Part shown: one piece after another, positions 9,498 to 20,700 of the stretch | How positions within the stretch are numbered: position 1 is the stretch's first letter | How the letters are laid out: each line of letters begins with the position of its first letter | DNA from: Balneolaceae bacterium | GTDB taxonomy: Bacteria; Bacteroidota; Rhodothermia; Balneolales; Balneolaceae | DNA: 64,000 nt | Direction of reading: 5' to 3' | Assembly: GCA_017795005.1 (NCBI GenBank) | Contig: CP051242.1 | Span: 2,780,099-2,844,098 of the forward strand | Translations under genes and position numbers: made by a program | The notes under the pieces: model-generated | The model's database searches: none | What the model was told of the DNA's origin: nothing | What the model saw: the letters and a program-made list of their open reading frames with translations, nothing else

Positions 9498-10598
9498 TTA
9501 GTTTTTAATATTGATTTCATCACCGTATTTATTTGTCATCTCTTTCATCAATGGAAGAGCATTTAACCAGCTTTGGGCATGACCTCCATTTGTTCTTTTG
9601 CCGTACCAGTCTATCCATTGCCAAACCAATGCCCCGGCATAACCGGTGTCATACAATTTTTGATAAAGTTCTGTCCCTGGAATTCCAAATAATGAATCGG
9701 AAGGTACCTCAAACTCAGCGACCACCAGATCTTTATCCTCCAGTTCCCAGTGATCTTTTGGGTGATGAAATGGCGATAATTCTGTTCCACCCCATGGGTA
9801 ATAGTGGACCATATAGAAATCCAGTGTACCAAGGCTATCCCCTCCTGCAGCAATCAATTCTTCATCCGAATAATAATTCTTTGCATGAGGGTGTCCGGTT
9901 CCATCCCACAAAACATGAAAACTCCATGCTCCGTTAGAAACTACTGCTTTTGGATTTGTTCTGTGTATAGCTCCTGATGTTTGATTAACAAATCTTTGAA
10001 TATCAGCCATTGCCACATGCCTATTAAAATCCCATCCAAATTCTTCGCTCATACCTTCCGCTTCATTAAAAATTTCCCAGGCTATAATGGCAGGGTGATC
10101 CCCAAGTTGTTCCACCATTGGAATAAGTGCATTGTCTATGTATCGCTGGGTTAGTACAGAACTTTCAAGTAAAGCCTTAGCCCGATCAGTGATTAGTTCA
10201 CCATTTCGAGCACGAAGCATATCAAAAGACCACAAACAAAGAATAAGACCAACGTCATTTTTCCAGGCTTCGTCCAAAATTGCACGCAGATCTTCAATAG
10301 TTCCTTCGCCTGGACTAACCACTTCAAATCCGTCGAATTCCGGACTAACTGCTCCGGTTGTATGCAGCCAGAGTCGCATCGCATTCCCACCATGTTCCCG
10401 AACATTAGTGTACATATCTCCAAATGCATCCAACCTTGTCTCTCCCGGGCCAATATCACGAGCAAAATTTACCCAGGCGACATTTCCTCCGTTTAACCAT
10501 AACTCTTGTCCGTTAAAACTAATCCGGTCGTTCGTTTGCGCCATAGAAGCAGAAGCCGTAAAAAATAATACTGTTAATATTCGCAATGGATATTTCAT
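9498..10598 (-). CDS. GH5 beta-mannanase-like glycosidase, secreted
   Basis: 366 residues with a signal peptide cleaved about SASMAQ (residue 20). A clan GH-A barrel follows: 'GGNAMRLWLH' on an early strand, acid/base E179 in 'WEIFNEAEG', and nucleophile E295 in 'VVAEFEV'. 'MVHYYPWGG' and 'LVWQWIDWYG' are aromatic substrate-cleft segments like those of mannan-active GH5 (subfamily 7-like) enzymes. Position between the epimerase and GH26 genes supports action on mannan oligosaccharides, perhaps releasing mannobiose in the periplasm. Subfamily not certain; exo-mannosidase or mannobiohydrolase activity is equally compatible. Confidence 0.85.
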   Translation of the reverse strand: MKYPLRILTVLFFTASASMAQTNDRISFNGQELWLNGGNVAWVNFARDIGPGETRLDAFGDMYTNVREHGGNAMRLWLHTTGAVSPEFDGFEVVSPGEGTIEDLRAILDEAWKNDVGLILCLWSFDMLRARNGELITDRAKALLESSVLTQRYIDNALIPMVEQLGDHPAIIAWEIFNEAEGMSEEFGWDFNRHVAMADIQRFVNQTSGAIHRTNPKAVVSNGAWSFHVLWDGTGHPHAKNYYSDEELIAAGGDSLGTLDFYMVHYYPWGGTELSPFHHPKDHWELEDKDLVVAEFEVPSDSLFGIPGTELYQKLYDTGYAGALVWQWIDWYGKRTNGGHAQSWLNALPLMKEMTNKYGDEINIKN

Positions 10599-10624
10599 AC
10601 AGTTTTATTGATTTTCAGGTTCAA

Positions 10625-11869
10625 TCAGTTCAGTTTTTCTTCTACGAAAACCAGTTTCTTTTCCGAAAGTCGCTCTACTCTTGTTTTTACTTCCAGCACT
10701 GCCCGTGTATTATGATATGGTCCTTTCCATAACCTAACCTTATCCAGAGTATCATATGGAACACCCTCTCTTGAGACTTTTTCGAACCACTCTCCATATT
10801 TCCGGTCTATCATAAATTCTTTGATAAACCCCCAACTATTAAGTGCTGCGTTAAGGAATCTTGTATCTCCTGAGAGTTCATATGCGTTTAAAAACCCGAT
10901 AATTGCTTCCGCCTGAGGCCACCAATCTTTATCAGAATCTGTTATTCCCGATGGATTAGCTTCATTTATTAATCCCCCATCTTTATCTATTCCTTCATCA
11001 AGCACTGCATAAGCTATGGAAAGAGCATACTTTCTTGTTTTATGAAGTAAATGTTCATCACCAAGAGCTTCTGCTGCCTCAACCAAGAGCCATGAAGTTT
11101 CAATATCATGCCCAAATGAAATTTCCTCAGACTTGGGAGACCAATCAACATCCAGGAAAGTGACTAGATGAGTTTTCTCTTTATTTATGATATAATCACA
11201 AAAGTATTCGATTAAGGATTGAAGTCTGTTCCCTAGCTCTTTATTTGGTGCGTGTTTGTATAAGCTGGAATACGCTTCGAGAACATGAAGATGAGTATTC
11301 ATGCTTTTGGGCTCATTTTCATCTTTTTCACTTAAACGAACATCATCACATAGTTTCCAATCTCTGGTATAAGCTTCAAAATATCCGCCATAGGTATCAT
11401 CAGTAGCATGCTTTTCGATTAACGAATAAATATTATAGGCTAGTTTCAAGGCTTCCTGATCCCCAAGTGCAGAGTAGTACTCAACTAAACCATAGACTCC
11501 AAATGCCTGAGTATAAATATGTTTTTTATCGTCAATACTTTTCCCTTCTGAATCCAGCATCCAAAAAAAGCCACCATAGTTAGTATCTATAAAAAACTCT
11601 TTAAAATAATGGTATGCGCGATGAGCTGCTTTCTCAAGATCCTGGGTTTTAAAAATTTTATATCCAGCCGAAAAAGCCCAAAGCAGACGAGCATTCAGAA
11701 TCCCACCTTTGTCGGCATCATAAACTTTTTGATTGTCAGAAGTAACCCGACCAATAAACCCCCCATTCTTCTCATCTATAACAAATTCAGTCCAGTATGG
11801 AAGCAGGTTTTCATGAAACTCCAGTTCCATTTCTTTACTGAGAATATGAAGTGCTTCAGAATCAGACAT
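10625..11869 (-). CDS. Cellobiose/mannobiose 2-epimerase (AGE family)
   Basis: 414 residues, the usual length for the N-acylglucosamine 2-epimerase/cellobiose 2-epimerase family, cytoplasmic with no signal. Expected (alpha/alpha)6-barrel catalytic residues are visible: R61 in 'NARLLW', H193/H195 in 'NTHLHVLEAY', H254 in 'GHDIETSW' and H386 in 'GPYHNTRA'. The start is 3 bp after the GH130 stop. Next to a GH130 phosphorylase, the likely reaction is epimerisation of beta-1,4-mannobiose at its reducing end to mannosyl-glucose, as in the Bacteroides mannan pathway. N-acylglucosamine 2-epimerase activity is less likely in this setting. Confidence 0.9.
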   Translation of the reverse strand: MSDSEALHILSKEMELEFHENLLPYWTEFVIDEKNGGFIGRVTSDNQKVYDADKGGILNARLLWAFSAGYKIFKTQDLEKAAHRAYHYFKEFFIDTNYGGFFWMLDSEGKSIDDKKHIYTQAFGVYGLVEYYSALGDQEALKLAYNIYSLIEKHATDDTYGGYFEAYTRDWKLCDDVRLSEKDENEPKSMNTHLHVLEAYSSLYKHAPNKELGNRLQSLIEYFCDYIINKEKTHLVTFLDVDWSPKSEEISFGHDIETSWLLVEAAEALGDEHLLHKTRKYALSIAYAVLDEGIDKDGGLINEANPSGITDSDKDWWPQAEAIIGFLNAYELSGDTRFLNAALNSWGFIKEFMIDRKYGEWFEKVSREGVPYDTLDKVRLWKGPYHNTRAVLEVKTRVERLSEKKLVFVEEKLN

Positions 11870-11872
11870 CTT

Positions 11873-13051
11873 TTATCCCAGTATTCCCTTATTAGCCTGA
11901 ATTATTCTGTTGATGGTTTCAACACTAGTATAGGATCTGAATCCATCTTCAGGAGTATGTGTCACATAATCCAAAAGCTGAGCAATACTTGTTTCTGCCA
12001 CATGCATTCTTGTATCAGAAGAAGCGTAATACACATACACTTTATCATCTTCGTCTCTTATCCATCCATTTGCGAAAGTAACATTAGACACATCACCCAC
12101 ACGTTCTTCCCCTTTAGGAGCAATAAAATGTCCACCGGGTTGATGAATTACCTTCCATGGTTCATGAAGCGAAGTCATAAACATATACAGCACGTATCGT
12201 AAACCAGCTGCTGTATTCCGCACCCCATGTGCAAGATGTAACCATCCCTTTTCGGTTTTTAATGGTGCAGGACCTTGCCCATTCTTCACTTCCTTAATCG
12301 TGTGATAGATTCGTTGATCCATAACTATCTCTTTATCAACGATCGCAGTTTCCATAGAATCAGTTAACGCCCAACCTATACCGCCACCTGAACCTGCATC
12401 TATAAACCCATCCTGAGGACGTGTATATAATGCGTATTTTCCATCTACAAATTCGGGATGTAAAACCACATTCCTTTGCTGTTCTGAATTTGTTTTTAAA
12501 TCGGGAAGCCGTTCCCATTTCTCAAGATCCTTTGTCCGAACTATCCCTGCCTGAGCGATTGCACTACTGGTATCACTTGCAGGTACTCTATAGTCTTTTC
12601 TTTCCGTACAAAAAATCCCATAAATCCATCCATCCTCATGTTGTGTAAGGCGCATGTCGTACACATTAGTATCAGGATTTTCGGTTTCTTCTATGGTGAT
12701 GGGATATTCTCTGAAAGCAAAACCTTCCGTAGGAGAGTCACTTTCTGCGATTGCAAAGAAAGATTTCCGGTCATTCCCCTCAACCCGAACAACCATTACA
12801 TACTTCCCTTTAAATTTAATTGCTCCTGCATTGAAAGCAGCATTTATTCCAAACCTTTCCATCAGAAATGGATTAGAATCCGGGTTAAAATCATATCGCC
12901 AGGACAAAGGTATATGATCTGCGGTTACAACCGGATTTTGATAGCGTTTATAAATTCCATTACCGAGCTTTTCAGGTGAGTTTTTTTTGCTCAATAGTTC
13001 TGAGTGTTGCTCTAATAACTCCTTCTTTCTATGAGTGAATAAATCTGACAT
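11873..13051 (-). CDS. GH130 4-O-beta-D-mannosyl-D-glucose phosphorylase
   Basis: 392 residues, cytoplasmic, five-bladed propeller family GH130. The catalytic Asp is D132 in '[13 protein letters not shown]', matching the position in characterised mannosyl-glucose phosphorylases. Other family blocks are '[15 protein letters not shown]', '[10 protein letters not shown]' and '[14 protein letters not shown]'. It would split mannosyl-glucose with phosphate into mannose-1-phosphate and glucose, saving one ATP. Flanked by the symporter (20 bp) and the epimerase (3 bp) in one operon, so uptake, epimerisation and phosphorolysis are encoded together. GH130 subgroup assignment (mannosyl-glucose rather than mannosyl-GlcNAc or longer mannooligosaccharides) is inferred from sequence and context. 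Confidence 0.9.
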   Translation of the reverse strand: MSDLFTHRKKELLEQHSELLSKKNSPEKLGNGIYKRYQNPVVTADHIPLSWRYDFNPDSNPFLMERFGINAAFNAGAIKFKGKYVMVVRVEGNDRKSFFAIAESDSPTEGFAFREYPITIEETENPDTNVYDMRLTQHEDGWIYGIFCTERKDYRVPASDTSSAIAQAGIVRTKDLEKWERLPDLKTNSEQQRNVVLHPEFVDGKYALYTRPQDGFIDAGSGGGIGWALTDSMETAIVDKEIVMDQRIYHTIKEVKNGQGPAPLKTEKGWLHLAHGVRNTAAGLRYVLYMFMTSLHEPWKVIHQPGGHFIAPKGEERVGDVSNVTFANGWIRDEDDKVYVYYASSDTRMHVAETSIAQLLDYVTHTPEDGFRSYTSVETINRIIQANKGILG

Positions 13052-13071
13052 TCAGCTTTTTAATTTTCAGA

Positions 13072-14898
13072 TTAGGCCGGTAATTTTTCGAACCAGGTCT
13101 TTTTGAGTACATAGGTAGTAACAGCGGCAATACCAATACTTATAGCCAGTGGAACCACTTCCATTAGTACCAGATAAATCGGGAAAACTACTAATGCCGT
13201 TTGCCAGATAATTCCGATTACTACATTGAACATATCGCTCCTGAACCCGGTATTCTTTTCGAAAGTCGGGTCTTCAGCTACTACTTTGTCATGTATTGGT
13301 TTCCAGAATCCCCAAGGACGAACTGTCTTATAAAATTTCTTTAGTACTTCTTCATCTACTGGTGGAGCTGAGTAGGTTCCAATCAAACAGGCGATGACTG
13401 ATACTAATAGCATCAGAGGAAAGGTGTAGGTATCTAAAACGCCTTCAAATATAAACCGGAATGTAAGAGCGGGAATTAATCCACCTACCATGCCCCAGAA
13501 AAATCCGTTTCCATTGAAGCGCCACCAATACCATTTTAATACGTTTGCTGCTACGTAACTTCCATACAATCCACCTACTATCCATTGGAGTACATCATTT
13601 ACATCTTTAGCATAAAAGCCCAGCACTATACTGATTACAACCATACCCAAACCTGCTACGTAATTCATACTCTGAATCTTGGCATTTTCAGCTTTTGGGT
13701 TGATGTATTTGAGATAAATATCGTTTACTAAATAAGCTTGTGCGGCATTTAAGGTTCCGGCAAATGTGGACATAAATGCTGCTAATAAACCAGCAAGTAA
13801 AAGCCCTAATAATCCCATCGGCACAAACTGGTTAATTGCTGACGGAAGGATTTGCTCGAAATCGAGGCCTCTACCTGGTACCATCAAATCAAGCTCTTCA
13901 TAGAACAAGAGTCCCAGAACCGCAAAACCCGCAATCATAAAATATCTGATAGGCATCAGTATCAGTGAAACGGAGCCACTCATTAACGCAGCTTCTCTTT
14001 CGGAGCGGGTAGAAAGAATTTTCTGCATATCGTAATTGGGAGCTGGTCCTGCTAAACTTACCAAAATCCCTTTGAAGATCATCATCATAAATAAGACGGA
14101 GAATAACCCAAATCCATCGTCTCTTATTTTCTGATTTACTTCGGGGATAATTCCCGCCCAGTCCATATTCAGTTCCCATCCAAAGAAGGGGCTCATCCAA
14201 CCGTCAGGGACTACTAGTGTACTATTCGCGAGCGCCGACATTGCAATTATTCCAATCACAATCCCGGAAACAGCCATAATGATAAACTGGACCAAATCTG
14301 CCCATACAATACTCATCATTCCACCTAACAAAGAATAGAATATGGCAAAACAGGTAAATACGATCCCATAAAAATGAGCCACATATTCATCCGGAATATC
14401 GAAAGGTACATAGACGCTTAGGAATTCCCATGGAACAAAAATCTCTACAAATTTGCCTAATCCGATGAATCCATATGTGAGATATCCGAGCCCCATTATC
14501 AGTGCAAAAATGACTACGATTATATGTGATTTTTGAGCTCCACCTTTAAAGCCAAAACGGGTCCCTATCCATTCAGCACCGGTAGAAACATTCGATCTCC
14601 TCAGCCACATGGAAAGAAATACCATTAAAAAGATTTGATTAAATACAGGCCACAACCAGGGAAGCCAGATACTTTTAATACCATATACAAATAGAATGGT
14701 AACTAACCATACTGTTCCTGATATATCGAACATACCAGAAGCATTTGAAAGCCCAAGCATATACCATGGGAGTTGATTCCCGCCCAGCATGTAAGAGTTT
14801 TTAGATTGCTGTGCCTTTTTTTTCAGGGCAAATCCAATTACTACCGTAATTAGTAAATAGGCAAGAACAATAAGAGCGTCAACTAAATGTAATTTCAT
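13072..14898 (-). CDS. Sodium:solute symporter (SSS), probable mannobiose/sugar importer
   Basis: 608 residues with about 14 hydrophobic segments, no signal peptide, first helix at residues 6-25. 'GGNQLPWYMLGLSNASGMFDISG' on helix 1-2 is the Na+-site region of the solute:sodium symporter family, and 'AAFMSTFAGTLNAAQAYLVNDIY' is the helix 8-9 block. It closely resembles SGLT-like sugar symporters found beside GH130 and epimerase genes in Bacteroidota. First gene of the six-gene mannan operon; a hairpin terminator for the previous gene sits 70 bp upstream, so it probably has its own promoter. Substrate (mannobiose, mannosyl-glucose or monosaccharide) is inferred from context. Confidence 0.88.
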   Translation of the reverse strand: MKLHLVDALIVLAYLLITVVIGFALKKKAQQSKNSYMLGGNQLPWYMLGLSNASGMFDISGTVWLVTILFVYGIKSIWLPWLWPVFNQIFLMVFLSMWLRRSNVSTGAEWIGTRFGFKGGAQKSHIIVVIFALIMGLGYLTYGFIGLGKFVEIFVPWEFLSVYVPFDIPDEYVAHFYGIVFTCFAIFYSLLGGMMSIVWADLVQFIIMAVSGIVIGIIAMSALANSTLVVPDGWMSPFFGWELNMDWAGIIPEVNQKIRDDGFGLFSVLFMMMIFKGILVSLAGPAPNYDMQKILSTRSEREAALMSGSVSLILMPIRYFMIAGFAVLGLLFYEELDLMVPGRGLDFEQILPSAINQFVPMGLLGLLLAGLLAAFMSTFAGTLNAAQAYLVNDIYLKYINPKAENAKIQSMNYVAGLGMVVISIVLGFYAKDVNDVLQWIVGGLYGSYVAANVLKWYWWRFNGNGFFWGMVGGLIPALTFRFIFEGVLDTYTFPLMLLVSVIACLIGTYSAPPVDEEVLKKFYKTVRPWGFWKPIHDKVVAEDPTFEKNTGFRSDMFNVVIGIIWQTALVVFPIYLVLMEVVPLAISIGIAAVTTYVLKKTWFEKLPA

Positions 14899-14967
14899 TT
14901 ATAAAAGGGTGAGTTTCCGAAAAAGATGTAATTAAGAAAGTTGAACTCATGGAACAAATTAAAAAGA

Positions 14968-14991
14968 AGGTGGCGGTGTCATCCGCCACCT
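14968..14991 (-). terminator. Rho-independent terminator after the beta-helix gene
   Basis: A 9-bp perfect stem, AGGTGGCGG-N6-CCGCCACCT, read on the minus strand and followed by a T-rich run (TCTTTTTAATTT). It lies 24 bp past the stop at 15016 and separates the TonB receptor/beta-helix unit from the mannan operon. Confidence 0.85.
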
Positions 14992-15015
14992 AATTAAGAT
15001 AGTTTTTGACTAAAG

Positions 15016-17649
15016 CTACTTAATCAAAGTCATTCTTCTTTGCAGTGTGAAATCACCTGCTTGAAGTTGATAGAAGTAAACGCCTGAAGCCAGATTACGT
15101 GCATTAAATTGCACTGTATGTGCTCCAGCTCTCATACGTCCATCGATGAGTGTTGCGACTTTTTGACCCAATAAATTATAAACAGTCAATGTTGCGTTAC
15201 TTGCGGCAGGCAACGTGAAGTTTATATTTGTTGTAGGGTTGAATGGATTCGGATAGTTTTGAGAAAGTTTAAACCCTTCCGGTCCATTAGGATCGTTTTC
15301 ATTTGAAACGATAGTAGTAATTTTCAGTAATTGAACGTAATCAATTGAAACCGCTCCTGTAGAAACTACACTGATCATATTTGTGCCAGTTGTTGCTATC
15401 TCAAACTGACTGGATACAAAATCAAAGCTTTCGCCATCGGCTCCTGAAGCAGATTCTGTAGCAACAGTCGCTCCTCCTAGGGTAATATCTAAACTTTGAG
15501 CGCTTCCATTAATTTGACCAAATACTCTTAATTGATAAGTACCTGCTTCTGCTACTTCAAAACCAAATGTAGTGGATCCACCAGACTCACCTAAACTGGC
15601 AAGTTTGAAACCACTTGGGCAATAATCGGCTTCTTCTCCTTCCATTCCACAACCTTCAGTAACCAAGGTAGTCACAGCATCAGGAGCTCGTAATTCAACA
15701 ACAGCTGCGTCATCTCCTGAGCCTTCAGGGAGGATATCGATTCCCGCAAAGTTCTGGAAACCCCATGAAGATTCTATTCTGATTACATTTTCACCCGCAG
15801 GTAAAACAAGACCATTGGTGGTTGATGAATGAAGGTCTGCATTGTTAATTCTGGTCCAAACCCAAGCATCAGTAGCCATTCCAACATGAGGATTTACTCC
15901 TCCGCCCTGACCACCTTCAGCATCCCAAATATATTCACCATAATTCAGGGTATCTTTGATACTGGTACCATTAACAATGATTCTTTGACCACGAACACCA
16001 TTATTTCTCATGTGAGTCCAAACGTTCAAGTCGTAAGTCCCGGCAGATTCGAGATTGAATGTCCATTCGATAGTACCATTATCCATATTCCAGTAGGTAA
16101 ATCCGTCCACGGTAGTAACCTCACCACCAGCAATTGTTGCGTCTTCCGCTTCTGCAATACCTTCAACAGTGATTACTTTTCTAGGACCAGCTGCTTCTTC
16201 AATTGCTGAAACATATGCTTCTTTATTTGCTTTGAAAGTTTCGTAAGCTGAAGGGAACCAGTTCAAATCACCAATAGGTAATTGATCGGTACCTGCTGCC
16301 TGTAAACTTGCATCAGTGTAAGAAAAATCTTCCGGCATTGGCCAGACATTAAGTACAAAATTATCCTGGTCTCTGCCCGGATCCCATCGATAGTATTCTG
16401 TAGTAACACCGTTTCTGATTCCAACAATGTAACTGGTCATTTCAGATAAATTATCAGGATATGTTGAAATAGCCGGATATGGAGAAGCTCCATCGTTGAT
16501 GAAATTCTCCTGTACTTTAATAGTCTCATAAGTATTTACAAAGTACATAGAACTATCTGCGATTAATGGCTGAACTCGAATACTGTCTGCTCCATATGTC
16601 TTGAATGTTGGATCCATCCAATGGGTATTCTTAGCAAAATAAATACGACGACCATCATTAGTACCAAAATCAGATGGAAGGTCAGCAATACTGAAGAATC
16701 CAGTGTACTCTGTTTCTCTATCCGGGTTATTGTATTCAGATGGCTGCTCACCATGCCAGAATGGATTTATGAACACGTTATTTGTGATATAAGCTTCTTT
16801 CCATAAAGCACCTGCGGAAAAGTTTCTACCAATATTTACAAACGTATTGTGGTTTGCACGGAAATATTCGATAGGAAGTGCTTCAGACTGGAAAGGAGTA
16901 AATCCAGTGTTGAAAAATGTGTTGTTTTCGAAAACAACAGTATCAGCACCATTTTCGAAACGCACCCCAATTCCTTCCCACTGCTGAGTAGGACCGTGAT
17001 TATTTCTAAATCTGGAATTAGTAACATACATGCTAATTCCATCCGAATTTGGTCCTAAAAAGTGCCAGTCACTTTGATCAAAAATTACATTATCAATAGT
17101 ATAGATAGAATTATTGGCATCTAATTGGATGGGCTCATAGGCACTTGAATTACCCGTATTGTCTTGCCCCATTAACCAGATATTTCTTAGGGTTACATCA
17201 GTGTTAGACCCACTATTTACGATAAGTTGACCTGGTGCATTCCCGTCAATATTAGTGATTCTTTGAATAATTGCAGGACCGCAATCTTCAGTGCCATCGC
17301 CACAGACATTATCAGCAGGATCAGCCTCATCAGCTGTTTGACCTAAAAGATATAAATGGAAACCATTTGCTGAAATTGGATCCGTGTTATGGTAAAACCC
17401 TCCTCTTTTAAGGACATAAATCCTGTCAGCTCGTTTTCTTTCACCATTTAAGGTATCGTTTAAAACAGTATTTCTAAGCGCGTTTGGAATTGCCTCGAAT
17501 GATCTTGGCTCTGCTGGGACTTCCCATTCCACCACACACTCTGCTTCATCTGCCGGACAAACGGTAAAATCCTGTGCAAAAACGTCACCAGGAAAAGCCA
17601 TTATGCCTAAAAGCAGAGACAACGTCCAGTATTTGTAGTTTTGTTTCAT
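15016..17649 (-). CDS. Secreted beta-helix/CBM protein with C-terminal sorting domain
   Basis: 877 residues with an N-terminal signal (ends 'GDVFAQ'). Residues about 60-470 look like a right-handed parallel beta-helix: repeating short strands with N-rich turns ('VTLRNIWLMGQ', 'YTIDNVIFDQS', 'MYVTNSRFRNN', 'VVFENNTFFNT'). A CBM6/35-like sandwich follows ('AEDATIAGG', about 493-637), then a second beta-sandwich (about 650-780) and a sorting domain from about 793 ('NYPNPFNPTT' to 'SGVYFYQLQAG' and a terminal LIK). The helix fold is shared by polysaccharide lyases and binding proteins; I see no definite catalytic set. It follows the TonB receptor by 73 bp, so it may play the surface glycan-capture role that SusD plays elsewhere. 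Confidence 0.8.
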   Translation of the reverse strand: MKQNYKYWTLSLLLGIMAFPGDVFAQDFTVCPADEAECVVEWEVPAEPRSFEAIPNALRNTVLNDTLNGERKRADRIYVLKRGGFYHNTDPISANGFHLYLLGQTADEADPADNVCGDGTEDCGPAIIQRITNIDGNAPGQLIVNSGSNTDVTLRNIWLMGQDNTGNSSAYEPIQLDANNSIYTIDNVIFDQSDWHFLGPNSDGISMYVTNSRFRNNHGPTQQWEGIGVRFENGADTVVFENNTFFNTGFTPFQSEALPIEYFRANHNTFVNIGRNFSAGALWKEAYITNNVFINPFWHGEQPSEYNNPDRETEYTGFFSIADLPSDFGTNDGRRIYFAKNTHWMDPTFKTYGADSIRVQPLIADSSMYFVNTYETIKVQENFINDGASPYPAISTYPDNLSEMTSYIVGIRNGVTTEYYRWDPGRDQDNFVLNVWPMPEDFSYTDASLQAAGTDQLPIGDLNWFPSAYETFKANKEAYVSAIEEAAGPRKVITVEGIAEAEDATIAGGEVTTVDGFTYWNMDNGTIEWTFNLESAGTYDLNVWTHMRNNGVRGQRIIVNGTSIKDTLNYGEYIWDAEGGQGGGVNPHVGMATDAWVWTRINNADLHSSTTNGLVLPAGENVIRIESSWGFQNFAGIDILPEGSGDDAAVVELRAPDAVTTLVTEGCGMEGEEADYCPSGFKLASLGESGGSTTFGFEVAEAGTYQLRVFGQINGSAQSLDITLGGATVATESASGADGESFDFVSSQFEIATTGTNMISVVSTGAVSIDYVQLLKITTIVSNENDPNGPEGFKLSQNYPNPFNPTTNINFTLPAASNATLTVYNLLGQKVATLIDGRMRAGAHTVQFNARNLASGVYFYQLQAGDFTLQRRMTLIK

Positions 17650-17722
17650 GTTTATTTCTCCAATTAGAAATTGTAAGGTTATTAGGTTTATATGATTTCA
17701 CCAGAATTAATCCGGTAAATTT

Positions 17723-20700
17723 TTAAAAATTGTATCTAAAACCGACATCACCAGTAAAGCCATAATACTCAGTGTATGTGGGTCTGTCATTATTATTTGG
17801 CCGAGCCTCGAAACTCCGGTCTGCTCTGGAATTCAAGTTGTTCAAATTTAGAAAGACCTCAAGACCTTCAATTAATTTTTGTCGGGCAGTTAAATCCAAT
17901 CTGAAATAATCACCTGTATATGTGCTCTGAACTGTTTGTTGCGCATTCACACTAATAGTTATGTCACTTTGGTATAAACCTGAAAGCTTGATTGAAAAGC
18001 CCTTGTAGTCATATCCTATTGTCACGTTTGCTATAGTACCGGGTTGGTCCTGAATACGGTCTGTAAAGGTTGTATCTTTGATCGTCTGAAAGTATGTTCG
18101 TGGACGTAGTGTCTTTACTGAGTCACTATCTACGATCTCATACCTTAAGTAATCTGTTTCTGAGTCAATAAGTGTTAGATTTGCACTAAAAACTAACCCT
18201 TTCAAAAATGACGGCAAATACCAGAATGAAGTTTGCCAGTCTATTTCAATTCCGGTGTATTTTGATTCAAATGGACTGTTCCAAAAAGTACCTCCGGATG
18301 GAGAAGTACTGTACCAACTTTCAGGGATGTTAGCTCCTGCTGGGGGAGTAACTCCAAGAGCAAGAAAATCAGGACTAATATTAAATTGACGGTAGTATAT
18401 TAAATCTTCAATATTTTTATGAAATCCTGATACCGTTAAAAGTCCTAGTTTATTTTCATAAAATGAAATAGAGGCATCATAATTGGTAGAAACTGCAGGC
18501 TTTAATAAGGTATTTGCCGCCTGATAATTTTGCCTCATATTAGTCAGTTGGGTGTTTGGGGCATACTGAATAAAATCCGGTCTAGTCAATGTTTCAGTTC
18601 TTGCAAGTCTAATTTTAATCCAGTCCACTGGCTCATATTGCAAATGCACCATCGGTAAAAAGAAGCTATGGTTTCTTTTTACTGTTAGAGGTGTTAGTTC
18701 TTGAGGCGGAGCTTCAACAAGTCCCGATGTTTGTTGTATAAAGCTTTGTCCATTGTATTTAGAATATTCTCTTTCATATCTGAAACCAGGGATAAAAGTT
18801 ATTTTATTGCCAAAATTTATCTCTGCCATTACGTAACCCGCCTGATAACGCTCAACCCCATCATAATCACTACCTATTGAGCCAATTGAGTATTCTCTTA
18901 AAAGTGGAAATCCGCATTCATCACTTTGAGCTGCGGCTGCTAAATCGCGTAGTACATCATCTCTTGGAATAAATCCAAGATTATATTCCCCATCTAAAAA
19001 ATTTGATCGTGTATATTGACTATCTAAGACATAAGAAATAGGAATGTTTTCTTCTCTCTCCACAGACATTATAGAGTCAGCATTAATGGTTGTCATCAAA
19101 TCTGTAGCGCATTTTAGCACAGATCTTGATCCACCATACTGTAGACCACCTCTACCGTATTGGTTTTGATCATTGAATCGATCAAGCCACCTAAATTTTG
19201 TCCCCGTTTTTATTGTACCTAAAATGGATTCATTTATCTGAAATGGAAATTCTAAATTTAACTGAGCAGAATAAGTATTTTCTTCTCTTTCATTCTCAAA
19301 AATGAAAAATTGACTTAAACTAGTTAACGAAGAATCATTAGTGGCTCCCTGAAGAATGAAATCTGGTGACAATGTATCTGCAACCGTAGGATCAAATCTA
19401 TCTGAAGGGAAAACAAAAGCCCCACCTTCTCTAGAGAATTGCCATTGTAAATTATTTGGAGATTCTGATCTGGATCTTGTCCCCGAAACACTCCCATCAA
19501 CTACTACAAACCCAAAATCCTGTTCGAATCCTAAAGAACCTGTATAAATAGATGTTTTATCTTTGAATAAATCAACCTGATAATAATGCCTGTTTGCTCC
19601 ACCATTCATATCATTAATTCGAAAAGCACCTTCATTATTCAATTCAGTGAAGAATCCATTTGCGGTTATCTTTCCAGTATTAGATAGTTTATAATCAAGA
19701 AACATACTTCCACCAAACCTTCCCCTTACTACTGCATCTTCTCTGAGGTTTACTGAATTTGGAGTAGTTAAAAATTCTAACCCTCCATCTTCTGTTGTTC
19801 TGCTTGTTAATATGTATCCTGCTGAAAATTTATCAGCAGTTCTATCATATTCATCTGTATTTACACTTGCGATTACTCCCAATTTATTGTTCAAAAAACG
19901 GGAACTCCCACCTATACTAAAACGATAATTTCCATAGTAATCCTGTACCTGATTATATCCTCCTTGTGCAGAAACATTAAAAGTCGGGTCTTCTGGAGCT
20001 TCACGTAATCGCAAGTCAATAGAACCTCCCAAAGCATCTGCATCCATATCTGGGGTGTTTGCCTTTTTTACTTCAATTCCGTCAAGCATATTGGAAGAGA
20101 TCAACGACAAATCCACACTACGATCATTAGCATCAGTAGAAGGCAAGCGTACTCCATTAACTGTAACCGCATTGTATTTTGGGGATAATCCACGTATTGC
20201 AACTTTTGTTGCTTCTCCACCTGAACGCTGAATAGAAACGCCGGGTAATCGCCCAATAGACTCTGCGGCATTAACATCCGGTAACTCCTTTATTCTATCA
20301 CCGGAAACAATATTGGATATTGTATTGGACTGAAGCTGCTGATTTATTGCTGCAACCTGCCCCCTTGCCTGAGCTGTTATTGTTACTTCATCCCCTTCAA
20401 CTCCTTCCCATTCTAATACTACTTCCAGCTCTATTATCTGACCGTCAACAATTTCTACATCAATTTCTTTTGCCTGAAAACCGAGATATGATACCACTAA
20501 GGTCTGGAAACCAGCTTCAATCCCTCGTATTAAAAAAGCTCCATCAACATCAGTCGCTACACCCTTCAAAGTACCTTTCACTACTACATTGGCACCAATA
20601 AGTGGTTCATCACTTCCAACTTCTTTTACTACTCCCCTTACCCCACCATCTAACACATTATTTTTACCCTTTCCAGAAAGAAGCGCTTCCACTCCAGAAA